A DNA stretch of 20,283 bases from contig DHSD01000030.1 of NCBI GenBank assembly GCA_002411365.1, forward strand, positions 6,913-27,195, written 5' to 3'. This stretch comes from Ruminococcaceae bacterium UBA5295 (lineage in GTDB: Bacteria; Bacillota; Clostridia; Oscillospirales; Acutalibacteraceae). Shown here piece by piece: positions 1 to 6,951 of the stretch. Position numbers and translations under genes: made by a program. The notes under the pieces were generated by a model. The model was given only the letters and a program-made list of their open reading frames with translations. It was not told the DNA's origin and made no database searches. Position 1 is the stretch's first letter; each line of letters starts with the position of its first letter.

Positions 1-279
1 GCTGTTGACGCTGCCGTGGCCGATATCCGCGCAGGCAAGTCAGGCCCGATTCCGCGCCAGCTTCAGAACAAGCATTTTGACGGCGCTGATAACAGCCATA
101 AAGGGCAGTTTTACAAGTACCCTCATGATTTTCCAAGCCACTGGACACAGCAGCAGTACCTTCCAGATGAGCTCAAAGACCGCACCTATTACCATTTTGG
201 TGACAACAAGACAGAGCGTGCCTATAAGGGGTACTGGTCTGAAATTAAAAAACGTTCTGGAACAAAATCGTCAGATTGA
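1..279 (+). CDS. rarA: Replication-associated recombination protein A (RarA/MgsA AAA+ ATPase), C-terminal part
   Basis: This is the 3' end of a gene that enters from the left edge. Frame 1 is open from base 1 and gives 92 residues before TGA at 277-279. The text matches the C-terminal tail of firmicute RarA: a PRQLQN segment, a YKYPHDFPSHW block and QQYLPDELKDRTYY. RarA is a clamp-loader-related AAA+ ATPase that acts at stalled replication forks. The ATPase core (Walker A and B) lies outside the window, so activity cannot be judged. An internal ATG at 16 exists but is not a real start, because the conserved family sequence continues upstream of it. No clear terminator follows; the pyrG promoter begins four bases after the stop. 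Confidence 0.85.
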   Translation, partial: AVDAAVADIRAGKSGPIPRQLQNKHFDGADNSHKGQFYKYPHDFPSHWTQQQYLPDELKDRTYYHFGDNKTERAYKGYWSEIKKRSGTKSSD

Positions 280-282
280 TTA

Positions 283-312
283 TTGACAGCTAAAGACACA
301 AAGCGATATAAT
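283..312 (+). promoter_or_regulatory. Sigma-A promoter for pyrG
   Basis: Consensus -35 TTGACA (283-288) and consensus -10 TATAAT (307-312) are separated by 18 bases. Transcription would start near 319, giving a leader of about 50 nt before the pyrG ATG at 369. The leader has no evident terminator hairpin, and the predicted start is not the GGGC run that drives reiterative-transcription attenuation of pyrG in Bacillus subtilis. Confidence 0.75.
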
Positions 313-368
313 TAATTTGTTTGTGTTTTTTGAGAATTGACCTAATAAAGACGAGGATGGAGGACATT

Positions 369-1976
369 ATGCCTGCAAAATTTGTTTTTGTGACCGGCGG
401 CGTTGTTTCAGGCCTTGGAAAAGGTATTACGGCGGCTTCACTCGGAAGGCTTCTGAAATCGCGTGGCCTGCGCATTACCATGCAGAAATTTGACCCGTAC
501 TTGAATGTAGACCCGGGCACTATGAACCCATTTCAGCATGGGGAGGTATTTGTCACAGACGACGGCGCCGAAACTGACCTTGACCTTGGGCACTATGAGC
601 GCTTTATCGACGAAAGCCTTACACAGAACAGCAATGTCACTGCTGGCCGTGTTTACTGGAATGTTATCCAGAAAGAGCGCAACGGTGACTACGGCGGCGG
701 AACGGTTCAAGTAATACCGCACATAACAAATGAAATTAAGGAACGGATTTACGAAGGAAAAGAAAACGTCGATGTTGCAATAATTGAGATTGGCGGCACG
801 GTCGGCGACATTGAAAGCCAGCCGTTCTTAGAAGCAATACGCCAGTTTGCAACTGAAGTTGGGCGTTCGAACTGCCTGTTTATTCATGTTACGCTTGTGC
901 CGTACCTTGCATGTTCTAACGAGCATAAGTCAAAGCCGACACAGCACAGCGTGAAAGAGCTGCTCTCGATAGGTATCCAGCCGGATATCATTGTGCTGCG
1001 CTCTGAAAAGGAAATAGGGGAAGATGTCAAGCAGAAAATCGCCTTGTTCTGCAATGTATCTGAAAACTGTGTTATTGAAAACCTTGACCTTCCGCTCCTT
1101 TACGCTGTTCCTCTTTCATTGCACGAAGAGCGCCTTGATGACATTGTCTGCAAACGTTTTGGCCTTGACACCCACGGGCCGGAACTTGGCGAATGGATTG
1201 CTATGACCAATACGGCGATGTCACTTACAGACAGCGTGACCATCGCGTTAGTCGGGAAATACGTTGAGCTGCACGATGCTTACCTCAGTGTTGCGGAGGC
1301 GCTGACACACGGTGGATTTGGAAATAAAGTAAAAGTAAATATTAAGTGGGTTGATTCCGAGACAATCAACGACAGCAATGTTGACGAAGTCCTTTCAGAC
1401 GCCGATGGTATCCTTGTGCCTGGCGGATTCGGAGAGCGCGGGATAGAAGGCATGATTACAGCGATTCATTATGCACGTGTAAATAATGTGCCGTTTCTCG
1501 GTATATGCCTTGGTATGCAGCTTGCGCTTGTTGAGATTGCGAGAAATGTCATCGGAATCGCAGATGCCAATTCCGCTGAGTTTGATCCGCAGAGTAAAAA
1601 CTGTGTTGTCGACCTAATGCCGGAGCAAAAAGGCGTACAGCAGCTCGGTGGAACAATGCGCCTTGGCAAATATCCGTGCAAGCTTCTGCCTGGGTCAAAA
1701 GCTGCAGGCCTTTACGAAAATGTGCCGCTTATTTATGAGCGCCACCGCCATCGCTTTGAAGTAAACAACGATTACAGAGAAAAATTCGAATCTGCAGGTG
1801 TTGTTTTCTCTGGCCGTTCGCCTGACGACCACATTATTGAGATGATGGAGCTTCCTGCGCATCCGTGGTTCTTAGGCTCACAGTTTCATCCGGAGTTTAA
1901 GTCCCGTCCAAACCGTCCCCATCCCCTTTTTCAGGGCCTTATCAGTGCTGCAAAAGCTTTTAAGGCAAAAAACTAA
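369..1976 (+). CDS. pyrG: CTP synthase (UTP-ammonia ligase, glutamine hydrolysing)
   Basis: PyrG converts UTP to CTP with ATP and glutamine, the last step of pyrimidine nucleotide synthesis in the cytosol. The product is 535 residues, within the usual 530-545 range. The N-terminal amidoligase domain opens with the P-loop GGVVSGLGKG at about residues 10-19. The C-terminal class-I glutamine amidotransferase has its nucleophile Cys380 in GICLGMQ and the His507/Glu509 pair in QFHPEF. The start chosen is ATG 369 because GGAGG (359-363) sits five bases upstream and the MPAKFVFVTGG beginning matches the family. An in-frame TTG at 321 lies at the predicted transcription start and an ATG at 357 overlaps the SD, so both are rejected. 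The gene is transcribed alone from the promoter at 283-312 and ends at the terminator at 2022-2066. Confidence 0.97.
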   Translation: MPAKFVFVTGGVVSGLGKGITAASLGRLLKSRGLRITMQKFDPYLNVDPGTMNPFQHGEVFVTDDGAETDLDLGHYERFIDESLTQNSNVTAGRVYWNVIQKERNGDYGGGTVQVIPHITNEIKERIYEGKENVDVAIIEIGGTVGDIESQPFLEAIRQFATEVGRSNCLFIHVTLVPYLACSNEHKSKPTQHSVKELLSIGIQPDIIVLRSEKEIGEDVKQKIALFCNVSENCVIENLDLPLLYAVPLSLHEERLDDIVCKRFGLDTHGPELGEWIAMTNTAMSLTDSVTIALVGKYVELHDAYLSVAEALTHGGFGNKVKVNIKWVDSETINDSNVDEVLSDADGILVPGGFGERGIEGMITAIHYARVNNVPFLGICLGMQLALVEIARNVIGIADANSAEFDPQSKNCVVDLMPEQKGVQQLGGTMRLGKYPCKLLPGSKAAGLYENVPLIYERHRHRFEVNNDYREKFESAGVVFSGRSPDDHIIEMMELPAHPWFLGSQFHPEFKSRPNRPHPLFQGLISAAKAFKAKN

Positions 1977-2021
1977 ATATGTGAATTAATAATATTAAGC
2001 AATTTGTAGATTTATTAAAAT

Positions 2022-2066
2022 AAAAGCGCTGTAAAACGGTTCAAAGCCATTCTACAGCGCTTTTTT
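2022..2066. terminator. Bidirectional intrinsic terminator between pyrG and the metal-ATPase gene
   Basis: A perfect 12-bp stem pairs AAAAGCGCTGTA (2022-2033) with TACAGCGCTTTT (2053-2064). The loop can form a small inner GGTT/AGCC helix. T6 follows on the plus strand (2061-2066). The minus strand reads a TTTTATTTTAATAAA-like U-rich tract. It lies between convergent genes, so it likely serves both. Confidence 0.88.
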
Positions 2067-2114
2067 CCAGCTGCATAATTTAAAAAGCATTCCGTACAGC
2101 TGTAATAGTTTAGA

Positions 2115-4049
2115 TTATTCCTTCTTTATATGTGAGGCACGTATAGAATTGAGCACGGCGATAATCGTAACGCCGACATCGCCAAATACAGCTTCCCACA
2201 TAGTCGCAAGTCCAAAAGCGGCCAGCACCAGTATCGTCGTTTTAACAGCCAACGCAAAAATAATATTCTGCCATACTATAAAATGTGTCTTTTTTGAAAT
2301 CGTGATTGCAGTTATGATTTTTGACGGCTCATCGGTCATAAGCGCAATGTCTGCTGCTTCTATTGCCGCATCTGAACCAGCGCTGCCCATAGCTATGCCG
2401 ATATCTGCACGTGCAAGGACAGGGGCGTCGTTTATCCCGTCGCCGACAAATACCAGCTTCTTGCCGGATGAAAGGCCGCTTTCCAGCTTTTCCATTTCTT
2501 CTACTTTCTGCTGTGGAAGCAAATCGGCACAGACTCTGTCGATTCCAAGCTGGCCGGCGGTGTGCTCGGCCGAAAGCTTGTTGTCACCTGTCAGCATAAC
2601 AGTTTGTATGCCATATTTTTTCAGCCTGCTGATGGCTGTTTTGCTGTCTCCTTTGATTTCATCTGCGATAATGATAAAGCCCACAAATGCTTTGTCGGCA
2701 GCTACAAATACTACCGTGCCGTTTTCAGAAATGTCTGGAAGCGGCACATTGAAATGGCTCATAAGTTTTCTGTTTCCAGCAAGCACCTCATGGCCGTCAA
2801 CTTTTACGCTGACGCCTTCTCCTGAAATCTCATTGTAATCAGAAACACGGTTGGAGTCGGTTTTTTCCCCGTATGCTTCACGAATTGATGCGGCTATCGG
2901 GTGATTTGAATAGAGCTCTGCATACGCCGCCAGATAAATAAGCTGTTCATCAGACAAGCCTGACGAAGGCTGTACTTTTGTCACCTTAAATGTGCCTTTT
3001 GTAAGCGTGCCTGTTTTATCAAAAACAACGGTATCTACGTTATTGAGAGCTTCAAGGTAGTTGCTTCCTTTGATAAGTATACCTTTTTTAGATGCGCCGC
3101 CTATGCCTCCAAAAAAGCTAAGCGGAATGGAAATCACAAGAGCGCAAGGGCACGAAACAACAAGAAACGTCAATGCGCGGTTTATCCAGTCGGAAAAATG
3201 TGCTTCCGGCACAGCAAGGGGCGGTATCAAAGCCAGCGCTACAGCTGCGAAAACAACTGCTGGCGTATAGATCTTTGCAAACTTTGTGATGAAGTTCTCT
3301 GTCGGGGCTTTATGGCTTGCGGCATTCTGTACAAGGTCAAGTATCTTTGTAACAGTTGATTCTCCAAATTTTTTGCTTACTTTAACTGTCAGCAAGCCGT
3401 TTTGATTTACTGAGCCGGAGAGTATCTCGCTGCCTCTTTCTACGCGGCGGGGAACAGGTTCCCCAGTAAGGGCAGAAGTGTCAAGAAATGATGATCCGTC
3501 TGTCACAGTGCCGTCGAGCGGAATTTTTTCGCCCGGACGTATTATAATAAAGTCACCTACATTTACATCGGCAGGCGATACTTTGCATACTTCATCGCCG
3601 GTTTTTAAGTTTGCGTAATCGGGCCTGATATCCATAAGCGTTGAAATCGACTTGCGTGAATGGTCAACGGCTTTGCCTTCGAGAAATTCTCCAATGCGGT
3701 AAAAAAGCATGACGGCAACGCCTTCAGCAAATTCACCGATGCAGAAAGCCCCAATCGTGGCGACACCCATCAGAAAATTTTCATCGAAGACCTGGCCTTT
3801 CGCTATGTGCTGCACTGCGCGGACAATAATTTTTCCTCCGATTAAAATATAACTTGAAAGAAAGATTAAAAATTTTCCGGCCTTTGGGAGCGGAAAAAGT
3901 ATTCCAATCACAAAAAGAAGTGCGCCAGCAATAAATGCAATTTTGTCGGCATCCGGCTTTGAAATGTACTTTTCAAATTCATTTTTTTCCCTTTCGCATG
4001 CAGCGCATGGGGATGTGCTGCAATCACAGCCCTGCTTCGCATTTTTCAT
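2115..4049 (-). CDS. cadA: P1B-2 type heavy-metal (Zn/Cd/Pb) translocating P-type ATPase
   Basis: A membrane pump predicted to export Zn(II), Cd(II) or Pb(II) using ATP. With the ATG at 4047-4049 the product is 644 residues. Motifs seen: TGEP actuator loop (195-198), CPC in the metal-binding membrane helix (300-302), phosphorylated Asp344 in DKTGT, the HP dipeptide (383-384), MLTGDN, and GDGIND (536-541). Lys603 in the penultimate helix and Asp624 in the last helix (GDVG) match the K/D pair of ZntA-class pumps rather than Cu pumps. The N-terminus lacks an HMA ferredoxin-like domain. It carries only a short Cys cluster, C8-x-C10-x4-C15-x2-C18. An upstream in-frame ATG would add 15 residues but has no SD; GGGAGGT lies about 9 bases before the chosen start. 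It is the second gene of the operon with the ArsR regulator, 86 bases downstream of it. Confidence 0.92.
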   Translation of the reverse strand: MKNAKQGCDCSTSPCAACEREKNEFEKYISKPDADKIAFIAGALLFVIGILFPLPKAGKFLIFLSSYILIGGKIIVRAVQHIAKGQVFDENFLMGVATIGAFCIGEFAEGVAVMLFYRIGEFLEGKAVDHSRKSISTLMDIRPDYANLKTGDEVCKVSPADVNVGDFIIIRPGEKIPLDGTVTDGSSFLDTSALTGEPVPRRVERGSEILSGSVNQNGLLTVKVSKKFGESTVTKILDLVQNAASHKAPTENFITKFAKIYTPAVVFAAVALALIPPLAVPEAHFSDWINRALTFLVVSCPCALVISIPLSFFGGIGGASKKGILIKGSNYLEALNNVDTVVFDKTGTLTKGTFKVTKVQPSSGLSDEQLIYLAAYAELYSNHPIAASIREAYGEKTDSNRVSDYNEISGEGVSVKVDGHEVLAGNRKLMSHFNVPLPDISENGTVVFVAADKAFVGFIIIADEIKGDSKTAISRLKKYGIQTVMLTGDNKLSAEHTAGQLGIDRVCADLLPQQKVEEMEKLESGLSSGKKLVFVGDGINDAPVLARADIGIAMGSAGSDAAIEAADIALMTDEPSKIITAITISKKTHFIVWQNIIFALAVKTTILVLAAFGLATMWEAVFGDVGVTIIAVLNSIRASHIKKE

Positions 4050-4135
4050 ATTACCGACCTCCCTGATTGTATTTTTAAATGAATATATGAACAATTAATC
4101 AACTAAGCAACTAAAAAAATAAAAAATATTAAATG

Positions 4136-4507
4136 TTATTCATATTCAGAAACATGGGCAAGGCCTTGGTCAAAAATATTTTTAACATGGTTGTCATCAA
4201 GGGAGTAATAGACTACTTTGCCGTCACGGCGATTCTTTATCAACTTCGCCTGCTTTAAAATGCGCAGCTGATGGGATATAGCCGACTTCGTCATTCCAAG
4301 CAGCGATGCAATATCACACACACACATTTCAGACTCAAAAAGTGCGCAGAGTATTTTTACACGTGTGGAATCGCCGAAGACTTTAAAAAGGTCTGCAAGG
4401 TCAAGGAGCGATTCCTCAGCAGGCATATCATGGCGCACTTTTGCAACAACATCTTTATGGATTACTGTGCAGTCACATTTATCAATGTCAGGTACACACG
4501 GATTCAT
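4136..4507 (-). CDS. ArsR/SmtB-family metal-responsive repressor (CadC-like)
   Basis: A 123-residue winged-helix repressor that should release DNA on binding Zn, Cd or Pb. Metal ligands of both classical sites are visible. The alpha-3N site has Cys62 and Cys64 in MCVCD plus N-terminal Cys4, Cys11 and Cys13. The alpha-5 site has Asp105, His107, His118 and Glu121, with the same spacing (0, +2, +13, +16) as SmtB. The HTH covers roughly residues 62-90 (DIASLLGMTKSAISHQLRIL). The start is uncertain: ATG 4507 fits the family N-terminus, while two in-frame GTG codons lie upstream (4519 and 4516). The SD is weak in either case. The regulator is upstream of the ATPase it presumably controls, and its promoter carries a palindrome suited to autorepression. 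Confidence 0.9.
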   Translation of the reverse strand: MNPCVPDIDKCDCTVIHKDVVAKVRHDMPAEESLLDLADLFKVFGDSTRVKILCALFESEMCVCDIASLLGMTKSAISHQLRILKQAKLIKNRRDGKVVYYSLDDNHVKNIFDQGLAHVSEYE

Positions 4508-4530
4508 AATATTCACCACTATTCTTCAAA

Positions 4531-4583
4531 ACAGTTGTTCCTTTGTTCAACTGTATTATATAGGCATAACACAATCCTGTCAA
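4531..4583 (-). promoter_or_regulatory. Consensus promoter and operator of the metal-resistance operon
   Basis: On the minus strand there is a -35 TTGACA (4578-4583), a 17-base spacer and a -10 TATAAT (4555-4560), so both hexamers are perfect. Immediately downstream lies the inverted repeat ACAGTTG-N10-CAACTGT (4531-4554), covering the predicted transcription start. The core includes TTGAACA-like sequence resembling half-sites of ArsR/SmtB operators. Binding there would block initiation or clearance. Confidence 0.8.
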
Positions 4584-4640
4584 GTACTATTTCACCAGAT
4601 TAAAAGCTTTTTAAACATTCTAATTTAAATAATTTCACGC

Positions 4641-4685
4641 TTGACTTTAGATGCACAAAAAGGTTATAATGTTGTATATACAACA
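4641..4685 (+). promoter_or_regulatory. Promoter with 16-bp perfect palindrome for the marR-ABC operon
   Basis: -35 TTGACT (4641-4646), an 18-base spacer and -10 TATAAT (4665-4670). A perfect 16-bp palindrome, TGTTGTATATACAACA (4670-4685), overlaps the end of the -10 and the predicted transcription start. This is the classical place and size for a MarR dimer site, so autorepression of the operon is inferred. Confidence 0.8.
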
Positions 4686-4720
4686 GTTTGACATTCACCA
4701 TTTTAGTACTGGAGGTGCTT

Positions 4721-5161
4721 ATGAAAAAAAAAATGGTTGGAATGCAGCTCCGTTCGCTTAACAATCTGATAATGCGCTATATGAAAAATTCTCCGGATAA
4801 AAAAAAGGCAGCACAGATAACCGGCATGAACGGCTGGCTTATCGGCTACCTTGCTGAACATCAGGACGAAGATATTTACCAAAAAGATTTCGAAGAGCGT
4901 TTCAGCATAACGCGTTCGACAGCTTCAAAAGTCCTTTCGCTTATGGAGAAAAAAGGCCTTGTTACCCGTCAGGGTGTTCCGCATGACGCAAGGCTGAAAA
5001 AAATAGTTCTTACCCCGAAAGCGCTTGAAGTGCATGAGATGTTTAAAAAAGACGGATACCGCATGGAAAATATTTTAACGCATGGTTTTACAGATAAAGA
5101 AATCACGCAATTGATTTCTTATATTGAACGAATGAAAAAAAATATGGAACAAGTTTTATAG
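4721..5161 (+). CDS. MarR-family transcriptional regulator
   Basis: A 146-residue winged-helix regulator. The helix-turn-helix runs at about residues 50-78, with recognition helix RSTASKVLSLMEKKGL (65-80). The wing carries the family pattern DARLKKIVLTPKA. N- and C-terminal helices would form the dimer interface. The start is ATG 4721 with GGAGGTG (4711-4717) just upstream; an in-frame upstream start at 4688 lies next to the promoter palindrome and has no SD. It is the first gene before two ABC half-exporters, so it most likely represses its own operon until a drug or metabolite ligand appears. The ligand cannot be read from sequence. Confidence 0.92.
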   Translation: MKKKMVGMQLRSLNNLIMRYMKNSPDKKKAAQITGMNGWLIGYLAEHQDEDIYQKDFEERFSITRSTASKVLSLMEKKGLVTRQGVPHDARLKKIVLTPKALEVHEMFKKDGYRMENILTHGFTDKEITQLISYIERMKKNMEQVL

Positions 5162-5199
5162 ACAAAAATTATTTTACTGATTAGAGGATTGATGCTTAT

Positions 5200-6951
5200 A
5201 TGATAAAAAAACTCGCTTCAAGCCTGCGGGAATATAAAAAAAGCTCTATTATTGCGCCTGTTTTCATCACGCTCGAAGCCTTGCTGGACGTGGTTATACC
5301 AATGCTGATGGCCAAGCTCATCGATTTTGGCATTGATGCTAAAAACATGGCTTATATTCTGAAGATGGGGGTATACCTTTTTATAGGTGCTATTTTGGCG
5401 ATATTTTTCGGAATTATTGCTGGAAATAATGCTGCCATTGCATCATCAGGCTTTGCCAAAAACCTGCGCCATGACATGTACTATAAAGTGCAGGATTTCT
5501 CCTTTTCAAATATCGATAAATTTTCAACAGGCGGCATTGTAACAAGGCTCACAACCGACGTCACGAACCTTCAGAATGCGTATCAGATGATTCTTCTCGT
5601 TGCGGTGAGAAGCCCGGCAATGCTGGTTTTAAGCCTGATTGCCGCTTTCCACATTGACGCACATATCTCGGCTATTTTTTTGATAGCCGCGCCTATTTTA
5701 GGAGTTGGGCTTTTTTTTATAATGTATAAAGTGCACCCTATTTTCCAGCGTGTGTTTAGAACATACGACAGGCTGAATAACACAGTCCATGAAAACCTAA
5801 GTGGCATACGTGTTGTAAAGGCATTCACACGCGAAAGCCATGAAGAAGAAAAGTTCGACGGGATATCAGAATCAATATACCAGGACTTTTCAAAGGCTCA
5901 GAAACGTCTGGCATTCAATATGCCGCTTGTGCAGTTATGCATTTACGGCAGTATGCTTCTGCTCTCGTGGTTTGGTGCAAAGGCGATTGTGGCTTCTGGC
6001 AATAATCCGGCCGCTGGTCTCTCAACAGGTTCTTTCATGAGCCTTATAACTTATACCATGCAGATTATGATGAACTTGATGATGCTGTCAATGGTCTTTG
6101 TAATGATTGTGGTTTCACATGCTTCTGCGGAGCGCATAATTGAGATCCTTGATGAGAAAAGTAATTTGAAAAATTGCAGCGAGCCGGTTTACGAAGTTAA
6201 AGACGGTTCAGTCAATTTTGAAAATGTGAATTTTTCATACGCACGCAAATCAGATAAACCTGTGCTTAGCCATATCAACCTTTCAATTGCTTCCGGTGAA
6301 ACGGTTGGTATAATAGGCGGAACCGGCTCTTCAAAGTCGAGCCTTGTACAGCTTATCCCACGGCTTTACGACGTAACCGAAGGGCGGATGCTTGTCGGCG
6401 GCGTCGATGTCAGAAAATACGATATTGAGACATTGCGTAATCAGGTCTCCATGGTTTTGCAGAAAAACGTTTTGTTTTCAGGAACAATCAAAGACAATCT
6501 TCGCTGGGGCGATGAGAACGCTTCCGATGAAGAAATGGTACGTGCGTGTCAGCTTGCACAGGCCGACGGCTTTATAAGGGAACTGCCTGACCAGTATGAC
6601 ACATATATCGACCAGGGCGGCACAAATGTTTCCGGCGGACAGAAGCAGCGAATATGCATTGCGCGTGCGCTGCTCAAAAAGCCAAAAATTCTTATCCTTG
6701 ATGATTCCACAAGCGCAGTAGACACAAAAACCGATGCTTTGATACGCAAGGCTTTTAAGGAAGAGATACCCAATACAACAAAGATTATAATTGCCCAGAG
6801 AATATCTTCCATTCAAGACGCCGATAAAACAGTAGTACTTGACGACGGGAAGATAAATGCTGTAGGGACGCATGAAGAGCTGCTCCGTTCCTGCTCGATT
6901 TACCGCGAAGTTTACGAGTCCCAGACAAGAGGGGGAATGATACATGAATAG
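5200..6951 (+). CDS. ABC exporter half-transporter, degenerate-site subunit (TMD-NBD)
   Basis: A 583-residue type IV ABC half-exporter: about six membrane helices in residues 15-310, then an ATPase domain. Its nucleotide-site residues are altered. Walker A reads GGTGSSKS (373-380), with Ser in place of the usual second Gly. The Walker B Asp501 is followed by Asp502 where the catalytic Glu should be. The switch His is Gln533 (IAQR). The signature NVSGGQ (476-481) is canonical. This matches the degenerate partner of heterodimeric exporters such as TM287/288 and BmrC/D. The start is ATG 5200, with GAGGA about 11 bases upstream. It overlaps the next gene by 8 bases, indicating coupled translation. 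The predicted role is efflux of lipophilic compounds, but the substrate is unknown. Confidence 0.93.
   Translation: MIKKLASSLREYKKSSIIAPVFITLEALLDVVIPMLMAKLIDFGIDAKNMAYILKMGVYLFIGAILAIFFGIIAGNNAAIASSGFAKNLRHDMYYKVQDFSFSNIDKFSTGGIVTRLTTDVTNLQNAYQMILLVAVRSPAMLVLSLIAAFHIDAHISAIFLIAAPILGVGLFFIMYKVHPIFQRVFRTYDRLNNTVHENLSGIRVVKAFTRESHEEEKFDGISESIYQDFSKAQKRLAFNMPLVQLCIYGSMLLLSWFGAKAIVASGNNPAAGLSTGSFMSLITYTMQIMMNLMMLSMVFVMIVVSHASAERIIEILDEKSNLKNCSEPVYEVKDGSVNFENVNFSYARKSDKPVLSHINLSIASGETVGIIGGTGSSKSSLVQLIPRLYDVTEGRMLVGGVDVRKYDIETLRNQVSMVLQKNVLFSGTIKDNLRWGDENASDEEMVRACQLAQADGFIRELPDQYDTYIDQGGTNVSGGQKQRICIARALLKKPKILILDDSTSAVDTKTDALIRKAFKEEIPNTTKIIIAQRISSIQDADKTVVLDDGKINAVGTHEELLRSCSIYREVYESQTRGGMIHE

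Noticed and set aside
2149..2838. 229-codon open frame on the plus strand opposite the metal ATPase
   Set aside because: It is an antisense shadow of a strongly conserved P-type ATPase: no SD, low-complexity Ser/Ala/Thr-rich translation, no recognisable domain.
4271..4628. Plus-strand frames opposite the ArsR gene and its promoter
   Set aside because: They are antisense to the repressor and cross its consensus promoter and operator; no SD or domain.
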